This document shows positions 26,613 through 34,902 of a DNA stretch of 64,000 nt, piece after piece. Positions within the stretch are counted from its first letter, which is position 1. The number at the start of each line of letters is the position of its first letter. The notes under the pieces are model-generated. The model did not search any database. It saw only the letters and a list, made by a program, of their open reading frames with translations, and was not told the origin of the DNA. The DNA is from Gammaproteobacteria bacterium. GTDB lineage: Bacteria > Pseudomonadota > Gammaproteobacteria > Steroidobacterales > GCA-2729495. Made by a program: the position numbers and the translations under genes. The stretch covers positions 62,001-126,000 of the forward strand of contig JAJFJS010000067.1 of the NCBI GenBank assembly GCA_021773815.1, read 5' to 3'.

Positions 26613-27401
26613 TCACCGGTCAAGCCCACCGCTGCGCCGCTGGCGCACGGTTTCATAGAGGCAGATGCCGGCGGCGACGGAGATATTCAGGCTGTCGACC
26701 GTCCCGTGCATCGGCAGGCTGACGAGCGCATCGCAGCGTTCACGGGTCAGGCGCCGCAGCCCGCGGCCTTCGGCGCCCAGCACGATCGCGACCGGCCCGG
26801 TCAGGTCGGCCTCATACAAGGACTCCGGGGCCGTGCCGTCAGCGCCGACGATCCAGACCCCGACATCGTGCAGATATTCGAGAAAACGAACCAGGTTGCC
26901 AACCTGCGCCACCGGCTGCGTCTCGGCCGCCCCTGACGCCACCTTGCTGACGGCCGCCGTGATGCCGACATTACGACTCCGGGCCGTGACGACGAGATTG
27001 ACACCGGCCGCGTCAGCCGAGCGCAGGCAGGCGCCAAAATTGCGCGGATCCTCGATGCCGTCCAGCACGAGGATCAGGGGCCGCTCCGTTGCTTCGACCA
27101 GCGCGCGTTCGACCAGGGCACGCGCCTCGGCCTCGCCGACCACGGGCGCCGGCTCGACCTGCGCCACAACGCCCTGGTGGTTCGCGGTTCGGGCCAGCTC
27201 CGTAAGTTGCTCCACACCGACCCGGCGGACGTCAACGGGCGCCCGATCGAGTTCGGGCGCGATGCGGCCCAGTCGCTTCCGACCGAGGTCCGCCTGCAGA
27301 TACACGGCGACCACGCGCTCCGGGGAACGGCGCAACAATGACGCAACTGCATTGATACCGCAGACGACGGTCTGCGGTGGCCGCCCCGCCCCGCGGCTCA
27401 C
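26613..27401 (-). CDS. rlmB: 23S rRNA (guanosine2251-2'-O)-methyltransferase RlmB
   Basis: 262 residues, SpoU-type SPOUT methyltransferase. N-terminal substrate-binding domain (VVCGINAVASLL), then SpoU motifs: LVLDGIEDPRNFGACLRSADAAGV, VLGAEGRGLRRLTRERCDALVSLPMHG and DSLNISVAAGICLYE. It methylates G2251 in the peptidyl-transferase P loop. It starts with GTG, overlapping the rnr stop by 4 bases (GTGA), so it is translationally coupled to rnr. Confidence 0.95.
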   Translation of the reverse strand: MSRGAGRPPQTVVCGINAVASLLRRSPERVVAVYLQADLGRKRLGRIAPELDRAPVDVRRVGVEQLTELARTANHQGVVAQVEPAPVVGEAEARALVERALVEATERPLILVLDGIEDPRNFGACLRSADAAGVNLVVTARSRNVGITAAVSKVASGAAETQPVAQVGNLVRFLEYLHDVGVWIVGADGTAPESLYEADLTGPVAIVLGAEGRGLRRLTRERCDALVSLPMHGTVDSLNISVAAGICLYETVRQRRSGGLDR

Positions 27402-29653
27402 CGGCGCTGTCGCGGCCGGGCGCGGCCGCGACCCCGCCCGCTGCGCGCGTCACGTTCGGCCACCGGCGCGCTGTCTTCGGCGAGTTCGAAGTCCATCTTG
27501 GCCCGCTCGACATCGACGCGCAGGATACGCACCGTAACCGGCGCGCCGAGCGCGTAGCTGGCGCCGGTCCGCTCACCCGTCATGCGCGTGCCGCCTTCTT
27601 CACAGTGATAATAGTCGTGGCCGATGCTCGACACGTGCACGAGCCCGTCCACGTACAATTCGTCGAGCATGACGAACAGGCCGAAATGCGTGACCCCGGT
27701 AATGATTCCGGGCAGCACGTCACCGATACGTTCCTGCATGTAGGCGCATTTCAGCCGCGCCTCAACATGCCGTGTCGCCTCCTCGGCGCGGCGCTCGAGC
27801 ATCGAACAGCTCCGTCCGGCCTGTTCCATGCCCGGTAAATCGTAGCCGAACGCGCCGGGCTTGCCGCCGTCGATGATATGCCCGATACCGCGATGGACGA
27901 GCAGATCCGGGTAGCGACGAATCGGCGACGTGAAGTGCGCGTAGTGACTCAGGCCGAGACCGAAATGTCCTTCGTTGGCCGGCTGATACACCGCCTGGCT
28001 CAGGCTGCGCAGTACCGCTACGGCCCAGACGGCATGGTCGGGTCGTTCGGCGATCTGCTGCAATACGCGGTTCAGGTGCCGCGGATCGGTGCACGCCTCG
28101 GCGGGCACGCTAATGCCGATCGCACGCAACGTCGCCCGCAGGTCGTCGAAACGGTCCGGCTCCGGGCCAGCGTGCACCCGGTATAGCGTCGGCAGTCGAT
28201 GCTTGTGCAGAAAGCGCGCGGCCTCAATGTTCGCCGCGACCATGCATTCTTCGATCAGCCGGTGCGCATCGTTGCGCATCCGCGGCACGATGCGCTCGAT
28301 GCGGCCGGCCTCATTGAGTTCGATGATGACCTCGGGCAGGTCCAGGTCGAGCGCGCCACGGCGCCGTCGGGCTTTGATAAATATCTTATAAACTTCATAT
28401 AAATCATTTATTTGTGATATATACTTAAGTCCATCTTTATCTTCGCTGCGACCCTTTTCCCCGCGCTGTAATCGATCGACCTGCTCGTAGGTCAGACGCG
28501 CCACCGAGCGCATGACGCCGCGGTAAAAATCCGCCTTCGTCACCTTACCCGCATTCGTCACGCGCATATCGCAGACCATGCACAGGCGATCGACGCGGGG
28601 ATTGAGCGAGCATAGACCGTTCGATATCGACTCGGGCAGCATCGGCACGACCCGGTCCGTAAAATACACGGACGTGCCGCGACTGCGTGCCTCGTCGTCT
28701 AGTGGCGTCTGCGGGCGGACGTAATGCGACACATCGGCAATCGCCACGATCAGCCGCCAGCCGTCGGCCACCCGTTCGGCGTAGACTGCATCATCGAAAT
28801 CCCGCGCGTCGGCGCCGTCGATCGTCACGAGCGGCAAATCACGCAGATCAACACGCCCGCGCTTGTCAGCGGCCGCAACCTGCTCGCCGTAGGCTTCGGC
28901 GGCCGCCAGAATTTGCGGATCCCAGCCGACCGGAATATCGAACTGCTCGATCGCCACTTCGGTCAGCATGCCCGGGTCTGCGGGATCGCCGAGGATCCGG
29001 ACGACTTTGCCCTGCCCCCCGCGATTCTCGGACGGGTACTCGATGATCTCGATCTTGACCAGTTCGCCGGCACGCGCGCCACCGCGATGATGATCCGGAA
29101 CGATGAAATTGTGCGGGATGCGGCCACTCTCGATGACAAAACCCACGCCGTGCTCGCGGCAATACAGCCCGACGACGGATTGCTTGCCCCGCTCCAGGAT
29201 CTCGACGACGTTTCCCGCACGCTTGCCGTTGCGTCCCGGAGCCCCGACACGCACGGCGACCCGGTCGCCGTGCAGCAGCGCGCGCATCTCCTGGAACGGC
29301 AGGTAGACATCGTCCGATCCGTCCTCGGGCAGCAGGAATCCGAAGCCGTCCGGGTGCGCCGACACGATTCCCGTCACGGCATCGATCTTCTCCAGCAGGC
29401 AGTACTCGGCCTTGCGATTGATCAGCAGCCGCCCCGCCGATACGAGGCGCTGCAGCCGCCGGCGCAACGCCTTGCGCGGCTTGTCGCCGTCAACCCCGAG
29501 CAACTCGGCGAGGCGCCCGAATTCCAGCGGTATCCCCTGGGCCTCAAAGACCTGGATGATCGCGGTCGGTTCGGGAACCGGATGCCGGTTTTCGGCGGGC
29601 CCGCGTGATTTGGCAGCGGGGCGCCTGCGGCGCGGCTTTTTTCGCTCTGTCAT
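27398..29653 (-). CDS. rnr: Ribonuclease R
   Basis: 751-residue 3'-5' exoribonuclease that degrades structured RNA. Layout: N-terminal helix-turn-helix/cold-shock region (about 25-240), RNB catalytic domain (about 255-585) with the aspartates of IDGADARDFDDAVYAE, and a C-terminal S1 domain (about 640-725, ITGVTHFGLFVMLDELYVDGLVHVS). A short basic tail follows. A 70-base stretch inside the RNB domain (28374-28443) is very AT-rich with rare codons but stays in frame. The gene is read away from the tRNA-Leu locus and coupled to rlmB. Confidence 0.96.
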   Translation of the reverse strand: MTERKKPRRRRPAAKSRGPAENRHPVPEPTAIIQVFEAQGIPLEFGRLAELLGVDGDKPRKALRRRLQRLVSAGRLLINRKAEYCLLEKIDAVTGIVSAHPDGFGFLLPEDGSDDVYLPFQEMRALLHGDRVAVRVGAPGRNGKRAGNVVEILERGKQSVVGLYCREHGVGFVIESGRIPHNFIVPDHHRGGARAGELVKIEIIEYPSENRGGQGKVVRILGDPADPGMLTEVAIEQFDIPVGWDPQILAAAEAYGEQVAAADKRGRVDLRDLPLVTIDGADARDFDDAVYAERVADGWRLIVAIADVSHYVRPQTPLDDEARSRGTSVYFTDRVVPMLPESISNGLCSLNPRVDRLCMVCDMRVTNAGKVTKADFYRGVMRSVARLTYEQVDRLQRGEKGRSEDKDGLKYISQINDLYEVYKIFIKARRRRGALDLDLPEVIIELNEAGRIERIVPRMRNDAHRLIEECMVAANIEAARFLHKHRLPTLYRVHAGPEPDRFDDLRATLRAIGISVPAEACTDPRHLNRVLQQIAERPDHAVWAVAVLRSLSQAVYQPANEGHFGLGLSHYAHFTSPIRRYPDLLVHRGIGHIIDGGKPGAFGYDLPGMEQAGRSCSMLERRAEEATRHVEARLKCAYMQERIGDVLPGIITGVTHFGLFVMLDELYVDGLVHVSSIGHDYYHCEEGGTRMTGERTGASYALGAPVTVRILRVDVERAKMDFELAEDSAPVAERDARSGRGRGRARPRQRR
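28374..28443 (-). other. AT-rich, rare-codon patch inside rnr
   Basis: By hand count about 13 of 70 bases are G or C, inside a gene that is otherwise GC-rich. The coded peptide (about EDKDGLKYISQINDLYEVYKIFI) remains in frame and falls in the RNB domain before RGALDLDLPE. Codons ATA (three), TTA, TCA and GGA cluster here. See findings. Confidence 0.8.
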
Positions 29654-29680
29654 TCGTGTGCTTGTGGCTGGCTCATCGCG

Positions 29681-29709
29681 TTGACAAGGATACAGGCTGC
29701 CAGTACAGT
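29681..29709 (+). promoter_or_regulatory. Sigma70-type promoter of the tRNA-Leu locus
   Basis: A perfect -35 box TTGACA (29681-29686), a 17-base spacer and a -10 box TACAGT (29704-29709) point to the tRNA-Leu locus. A start near 29716 would be about 36 bases before the first tRNA-Leu sequence. Spacing and consensus match are excellent. Confidence 0.75.
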
Positions 29710-29751
29710 CCCGCCACTCTCGAATTTACGGTCACCTGAATCAAGAGACGG

Positions 29752-29800
29752 GCCCAGGTGGCGGAATTGGCAGACGCGCTGGCTTCAGGTGCCAGTGGGC
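29752..29800 (+). pseudogene. Truncated tRNA-Leu(CAG), 5' part only
   Basis: The sequence equals the 5' part of a tRNA-Leu: acceptor strand GCCCAGG, D arm, a complete anticodon arm (CTGGC-TTCAGGT-GCCAG, anticodon CAG), and the first strand of a variable arm (TGGGC). It then runs into unrelated sequence. No T arm or CCTGGGC acceptor complement follows before the second gene at 29941, so it cannot fold into a tRNA alone. It lies directly behind a strong promoter and is probably the original chromosomal tRNA-Leu gene. Confidence 0.85.
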
Positions 29801-29885
29801 CTAGGTAATTCGTGATGAAAACCTACCAAAGAATCACGCGGTTATAAGACGAGGTCGACCACGGGCAATACGACTGGTATGGTTT

Positions 29886-29914
29886 TTGTCGTATATGCGG
29901 TTTGGCAGTAAGTT
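29886..29914 (+). promoter_or_regulatory. Possible weak promoter of the intact tRNA-Leu
   Basis: TTGTCG (29886-29891), 17-base spacer, TAAGTT (29909-29914); predicted start near 29921, 20 bases before the tRNA. Partial consensus match only; the upstream promoter at 29681 could equally serve the gene. Confidence 0.3.
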
Positions 29915-29940
29915 TGAAAAACCTGATTTGATTGTGAAAT

Positions 29941-30027
29941 GCCCAGGTGGCGGAATTGGTAGACGCGCCAGCTTCAGGTGCTGGTCTACGTAAGTAGGTG
30001 GAGGTTCAAGTCCTCTCCTGGGCACCA
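29941..30027 (+). tRNA. tRNA-Leu (anticodon CAG), intact
   Basis: 87 bases including an encoded CCA. Acceptor GCCCAGG pairs with CCTGGGC. Anticodon arm CCAGC-TTCAGGT-GCTGG gives anticodon CAG (reads CUG). Long variable arm CTAC-GTAA-GTAG, class II as expected for leucine. T arm with TTCAAGT loop. Its variable and anticodon stems differ from those of the broken copy at 29752, so it is not a simple tandem duplicate of it. Confidence 0.95.
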
Positions 30028-30072
30028 AACTAAAAAGGCCACGCAATGCGTGGCCTTTTTAGTTTGGTGCCC
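30020..30072 (+). terminator. 25-bp-arm inverted repeat with T-run, overlapping the tRNA-Leu 3' end
   Basis: Bases 30020-30044 and 30048-30072 are perfectly complementary around the loop AAT. The core is GGCCACGC/GCGTGGCC flanked by an A-run and a T-run, the shape of an intrinsic terminator usable in both directions. Unusually, the outer arms include the last eight bases of the tRNA (GGGCACCA) and an inverted copy of them. Confidence 0.8.
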
Positions 30073-30490
30073 TTTGGGCAATCTATTACGCCACTACCGC
30101 GGCGGGCTGAAGAGGTCGAAGAACTAACTGCGAAGCTGAAAAACAAGGAAATACGGGACGCAAAGATTCGCCCGTTCCAGATGGGCCAGACAACGGGAAG
30201 TGCGCATGTTTGAATTCGCCAGGACGAAGCGCCGTTCCCGAGCGCATGTCCCCAATGCACCGAGGAGGACAAGTGATACCTCGGGTAACTATCTGCGTTC
30301 TGGCTGCGACAAGTACTTTCTGGTTGAACCGGCAAAACCCTCAAAAGTGGCCGGGGTGAGAGTCAATCGCGGACGCCAGCGCGGCAAGTGGTAAGCCCAA
30401 CTGGTCCTCCACCACAGGTTATTAACAGGATATCGATATATTTCTGATTTGCCCGAGCGTTTTGGCGGGAAATTGATTTCAAAACCAAGC
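30073..30490. other. Region after tRNA-Leu without a recognisable gene
   Basis: 418 bases. A short plus-strand frame at about 30085-30210 reads like protein (EEVEELTAKLKNKEIRDAKIRPF) and may be a remnant, but I cannot assign it and it has no good start. Confidence 0.4.
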
Positions 30491-32119
30491 CTAAATAGCG
30501 CTCCTGGAAACCACATTCAACTTTTGCCCTGTATCCTTCAGCAACTCACTCGGTCGGCATGAAAGCAACATTGAAGCAACGCCTAATCCCGACGACGTTG
30601 ACCCGGACAAGCCATGCGCGGTCGTACTGGCGCCACAAAGATAGAGATTTTCTATTTCTGATCTATTGTGAAAGCTAAAGGGACCGATTTGCCGCAGAGT
30701 CTTTTCCGTCCCATAGCACGCACCCTGTGTCGATTGTACATAGTGTTCACTGCTTAGCGGGGTGCTTAGATCACTATAGAGAATGTGATCTGAAATACCT
30801 GGAATAATATTTTCGATAGTCTTTAGCATTGCAGCGGTGAGCTTACGTTTTAGTGCGCGATATTCCTCGGGTCTCTCGCCGACTTGTGTGTTTCTCCAGC
30901 ACCTGAATACATCATAGGAAATGAAATTTACCGCTTCAATAACGTGGTGGCCGTTCCTGAAGCTAGTCGGGTCTTTCATACTGGTAACCCCCAGAAATAC
31001 GCCCGGAACCTCATCAACTTCAGCTATCGTAGAACTCCTACTTTGACTGTAATACGCCTCGAAGTCAGGAGACTTCGCATACCAGTAATTGCCCGAATCA
31101 AGCGCCATCGCATGCAGATCAAGATCAGTTGCCAGGTAAAGCACTACTGCAGATGTCGTATACGTTGCGCTGTCCAGTTTCTTTCTTAGCTTGCTGCTGA
31201 TGTGCTCCCGGCCAACCAGGTTGTCATAGGTAATATGCGGCGACGCATTGGAAATAATCTTATGTGCTCTCAACTCCTGGCCGTCAGCAAGTTGCACTCC
31301 AACGGCGGCGCGGCCTTTGCTGCTTGCTTCGGTAAGAATCTTTACAACATTGGTGGACAACAGTAGCTGCGCATGATGTTTTCTCAGCGCCCGCACGAAT
31401 GCCCTGGGAATAGCACGGCCGCCGCCTTTCGGATAATAACCACCATTGAGATAATGTCCGACAACGGCTGCGTGTAATGCGAATGGCGTTTTTGAGGGCG
31501 GCAGGCCGTGATCGCCGCATTGCATCGATAGAAAGGCCTTAAGCAGAGGGTCGGATATACGATCGTCCAGTATTCTTTTCAGGGAATACAGCCCATAACG
31601 ACCCATATGCCTGGTGCGATATGGCACGGTCAAAAAATCCAGAAAACTCCTGGTTTCCGGCACCACCGGCAATTCTGAACAGATTCTTTCAACAAGAGAA
31701 AAGTAGTCTTCGATACCCCTGGCCTGTGACGGAAACCGCTGCTGAAAACGCTCAACCGTGGCCTCTTTGCCGCTCGGCATATCAAAGGCATCGCCCCCGA
31801 TTCGAATATGCTCATAACCATCCGGGTTCATCTCGTAAAAGGTCAGGTCATTCGCGACACCCAGACCTTCGTAAACGCCTCGCATGAACCCACCATCACC
31901 AATCTGGCCTACATAGTGGATGCCGGGACTAAAACGGTAACCGTTTTCTTTAAAGCTATGGCAAAGGCCACCGGGGACGTTGTGTTGTTCTATAACAATT
32001 ACCCGTTTGCCCGCTTGCGCCAATGGCAGGGCGGCCGACAGCCCGCCAGCACCAGAGCCGATAACGATGACATCAGCGTCAGTGGTTGTCACAGCCTGAA
32101 CGCACCCACAATCTGCCAA
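30491..32119 (-). CDS. FAD-dependent oxidoreductase of the phytoene desaturase / retinol saturase (CrtI-CrtISO) type
   Basis: About 542 residues. N-terminal dinucleotide-binding fold VIVIGSGAGGLSAALPLAQAGKRVIVIEQH (about 17-45), the family HYVGQIG region, a middle YYPKGGGRAIPRAF motif, and the C-terminal FAD motif LYLCGASTTAHGLSGSTSSG. Relatives desaturate, isomerise or saturate polyenes (carotenoids, retinol). No ATG is available at the N terminus; a TTG at 32119 behind AGGA is the best start. It follows a radical SAM gene by 60 bases. GC content is visibly lower than in the left half, suggesting transfer. Confidence 0.85.
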   Translation of the reverse strand: MADCGCVQAVTTTDADVIVIGSGAGGLSAALPLAQAGKRVIVIEQHNVPGGLCHSFKENGYRFSPGIHYVGQIGDGGFMRGVYEGLGVANDLTFYEMNPDGYEHIRIGGDAFDMPSGKEATVERFQQRFPSQARGIEDYFSLVERICSELPVVPETRSFLDFLTVPYRTRHMGRYGLYSLKRILDDRISDPLLKAFLSMQCGDHGLPPSKTPFALHAAVVGHYLNGGYYPKGGGRAIPRAFVRALRKHHAQLLLSTNVVKILTEASSKGRAAVGVQLADGQELRAHKIISNASPHITYDNLVGREHISSKLRKKLDSATYTTSAVVLYLATDLDLHAMALDSGNYWYAKSPDFEAYYSQSRSSTIAEVDEVPGVFLGVTSMKDPTSFRNGHHVIEAVNFISYDVFRCWRNTQVGERPEEYRALKRKLTAAMLKTIENIIPGISDHILYSDLSTPLSSEHYVQSTQGACYGTEKTLRQIGPFSFHNRSEIENLYLCGASTTAHGLSGSTSSGLGVASMLLSCRPSELLKDTGQKLNVVSRSAI

Positions 32120-32179
32120 ATGGGTCCTGATAGCAGCCGGCGATTCTGTCGTTGAAGGAAATTCACGAACGTTGGCCGC

Positions 32180-33694
32180 CTAAGAGCCTCTCTGACTGAC
32201 ACTCGGCGCGGCACCGCCCGCTGCTCTGTAAGGCTGTGTCTTCTGTTGGAATTTTCGCAACGAATGCACGATCGGGTTGCCGAGCATAGCCGGCAAAAAG
32301 CGCCAATATGGCGGTGCAGCACCGACTAATCGCAAAGTTCTTTGCATGGCAAACTCGACAAACGTCTGCCCTTCGCTTGCAGCCAAAACGACATACGGGG
32401 TTTTTTGAATAGCCTGATTGATGCGTTGAATCATCCAGTCCTCAGTTACCTGTGGAGATATATAAAACGTCGGCCGGGACAGATCAGTGTCCGACTTTAA
32501 GAACCCCTCTCTATACGCGGTGCTCGCCACGCCGGTTCCAGAGAAAATACGAATACCTACAATGAATATCGACATCATGTTGTTACCCGCCAACTCCGTC
32601 TCAACGAAACGCATTGTTTCGTTGACCGTATCCTGTGTTTCACCCGGACCACCAAGCATAAAGAACCACGTACTGTGTATGCCGCTTTCACGAATATATC
32701 GCACAGCGTCATACACCTTAGGCATTTCAAAATCCTTTTTGTAACTGGCAAGCATGGTATCGCTTGCTGATTCCGGCGTTACCATCATGGAGTTAAATCC
32801 CGCGCGTTTCATTGATGAAAACAGCTCGGGTGAGGTGGCAATTGGATTCACGCCCATTGCAGTGAAGTTTGCTTTAATCTTTCGACGAATGATTTCCTGG
32901 CACAATCGTATTGCATGAGACTGCGGTGCATTAAATGTTGAATCAACAATTTCAAAGGTTTGCGGCCCGACCCGCGCTATTACTTCTTCTATTTCGTCAA
33001 CAACATCTTCTGCCGATCGTTTTCTGAACCGCCGACCTTCAATGGCAGGATACGAGCAGTAATCACACTTTAACGGGCAACCGCGCTTGGTTTGAATTGC
33101 CCAGCAAGCGTTACCGAGCCTGCGATATGACGACCAGTCGATCCAGTCTTCCATATACGAGCGACCGAATCCTTCCAGGATTTGCTTCGGGTTCTTGAAA
33201 ATCACATCGCCACGACGGTAGCAAAGACCGGGTATCTTGTAGTAACTGGTCTCATTTTCCAGCGCATCAAGCAGGTCGGGAAATGATTTCTCCCCCTCCC
33301 CACAAATTGCAAAATCTGCATCGAGATGTCGAAGCGACATTTCCTCAAGTATGGAAATCGCCGGCCCACCCAAAACTATGTATATTTTCTTGCCGGAAAC
33401 CTTATCGGTAGACTCATGAATTAACATTAGAAATTCAGCCAACTCGGGCAAATGGTTCTCAACGCGCTGAGCCACAATGTTATCGATATTACGTACCGAA
33501 ACACCCACAACATCGGGTTCGAACTCACTAATGGTTTTTCGCAATATTTCCTGAGGATTGCCAGCAACCAGAAGATCTAGAAACTCAACCTTGTGACCAG
33601 CCTTTTTTGTCGCGGTAGCGATGTAGCTCAAGCCAATCGGTGGAGCGAGAACCAGATCTTTACATTGATTCGAGTAAACCAGTAATACACGCAT
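32180..33694 (-). CDS. B12-binding radical SAM enzyme
   Basis: 504 residues. N-terminal cobalamin-binding-like domain (about 1-150: MRVLLVYSNQ, PPIGLSYIATATKKAGH, DVVGVSVRNID). A radical SAM core follows, with the iron-sulfur motif CPLKCDYC (about 207-214) in KRGCPLKC. Relatives include BchE, HpnJ/HpnR-type and other methyl- or ring-forming enzymes of lipid and pigment synthesis. The cobalamin DxHxxG-type histidine is not obvious, so B12 binding is not proven. Linked with the downstream polyene-type oxidoreductase, it suggests lipid or polyene modification; that is inference. Lower-GC region. Confidence 0.88.
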   Translation of the reverse strand: MRVLLVYSNQCKDLVLAPPIGLSYIATATKKAGHKVEFLDLLVAGNPQEILRKTISEFEPDVVGVSVRNIDNIVAQRVENHLPELAEFLMLIHESTDKVSGKKIYIVLGGPAISILEEMSLRHLDADFAICGEGEKSFPDLLDALENETSYYKIPGLCYRRGDVIFKNPKQILEGFGRSYMEDWIDWSSYRRLGNACWAIQTKRGCPLKCDYCSYPAIEGRRFRKRSAEDVVDEIEEVIARVGPQTFEIVDSTFNAPQSHAIRLCQEIIRRKIKANFTAMGVNPIATSPELFSSMKRAGFNSMMVTPESASDTMLASYKKDFEMPKVYDAVRYIRESGIHSTWFFMLGGPGETQDTVNETMRFVETELAGNNMMSIFIVGIRIFSGTGVASTAYREGFLKSDTDLSRPTFYISPQVTEDWMIQRINQAIQKTPYVVLAASEGQTFVEFAMQRTLRLVGAAPPYWRFLPAMLGNPIVHSLRKFQQKTQPYRAAGGAAPSVSQRGS

Positions 33695-33798
33695 AATGAG
33701 TGAGCTCTACTTGCTTGTTGCCGCATACGAACGGCCAAAACCCTGAAGATGAACATTAAATCATGTTTAGTCGCTGCTACAGCCAACATTAATGCCAC

Positions 33799-34475
33799 CT
33801 AAAGTGGCTCAGCCCCCTGATTCAATATATTGAAATAAGTACTATATACAAACAGCCGATCACGTTGCTTGCCAGTTGTTTCCCAAACCAACCCAAGGTC
33901 CGTTAAGTGACCTATGGGTTTGCGCACAGCATGTTGTGTGGTGGCGGTACGTGAGTAGCATTTCCTGCGCGAGGCCCACCCAATTCTGCGTCCAACGATA
34001 TTCGCCGGGTTGCATGATTGCACCCCTGCCGTGGCCAAGTAGTACGCCGTGAATGTCACGAATAAGCCTGTTCAACAGCGGCATATCGTCGCGCAACCGC
34101 TCAGGGCCAAAATTCATGGCAGCGACATAGTTGGAAACTTCCTGTACGTCATCGAGCAGCACACCCGGAGCTTCATCGCTCTCGTACAACAGCAAATCAG
34201 ATAGCGCGGACCACGCTCCCTCAATCTGGGCTGACAGCAAAGCTTCCTTGCGAACGAACGTGTTAGAGGAACAAGGGTGAATCGGGCAGCCGTCGTACCG
34301 TCCAAGCGCTCTGCTGACCTCGTCCAAGAGGCCAAAGAGCTTGTTCGGCTTCCAGAGGCGGTGCTGGCGGCAATACGGGCGGTACGAAGGCATGAACCGT
34401 CTCACCACCTACCGCGGCTTCGACGAAAGTGCCCGGACGACTGGCCTGATCTGCGTCTTGCTTAGCTTCAGCCAC
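33799..34475 (-). pseudogene. Decayed Fic-family protein gene
   Basis: Three pieces of one Fic protein lie in order in different frames. The N terminus (GTFVEAAVGGETVHAFVPP) is followed, after a frameshift near 34340, by the Fic N-terminal domain with inhibitory helix LSAQIEGAWSALSDLLL. The start of the Fic core (LIRDIHGVLLGHGRGAIMQPGEYRWTQNWVG) is next. After a further frame change the C-terminal KPIGHLTDLGLVWETTGKQRDRLFVY resumes. The catalytic HPFxxGNGR part is deleted, so no AMP-transferase activity is possible. The start is approximate. Confidence 0.85.
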
Positions 34476-34850
34476 TACGAAACAATCCTTTCCCAACGAA
34501 TCTAACCAAGAAGGGATATGCCTTTTTCTTTTTTTTGTGAAAGTCTTTTTTAAGAACAATAGAGCCTTATAGCTTCCTCGCCCGCCACTCCAGACCCCGA
34601 ATTTTCAACGCCCACAGGCCTGCAGGAACCTCACAGAACGATTTTTCGCCAAAATCCAGGCTTCCGACCAGGCTAGGTTTGAGGGCGTGAGGAGGCCTGC
34701 ATTGGCTGAATTTTCAAGATTCGAAGCAACACCGCTCAGGTGGCACAATTTGCTAAGTCCTTGATCCGTTGAGAAATCTTACAGTCTATTTTTTCACAAC
34801 TTACGCGCACGGGCTGCGCGAGTATTGGATTTGCGTTCCCAATCCACTCG

Positions 34851-34899
34851 CGGGCACCAGATTTAAATGGTGTCAGACACCAATTAAATCTGATGCCCG
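34851..34899. repeat. REP/BIME-like palindrome
   Basis: Two 24-base arms (34851-34874 and 34876-34899) around one A, with only two mismatches. The centre is GGTGTC-A-GACACC flanked by AT-rich ATTTAA/TTAAAT and GGGC ends. Such palindromes with a TGGTGTC core are common REP-type elements in proteobacteria, often mobilised by RAYT transposases; no RAYT gene is present here. Confidence 0.6.
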
Positions 34900-34902
34900 T
34901 TG

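Noticed and set aside
29752-29940. The first tRNA-Leu copy might be a complete tRNA interrupted by an intron
   Set aside because: No T arm or CCTGGGC acceptor strand follows except inside the second copy, which is complete on its own, and the break is in the variable arm rather than at the anticodon.
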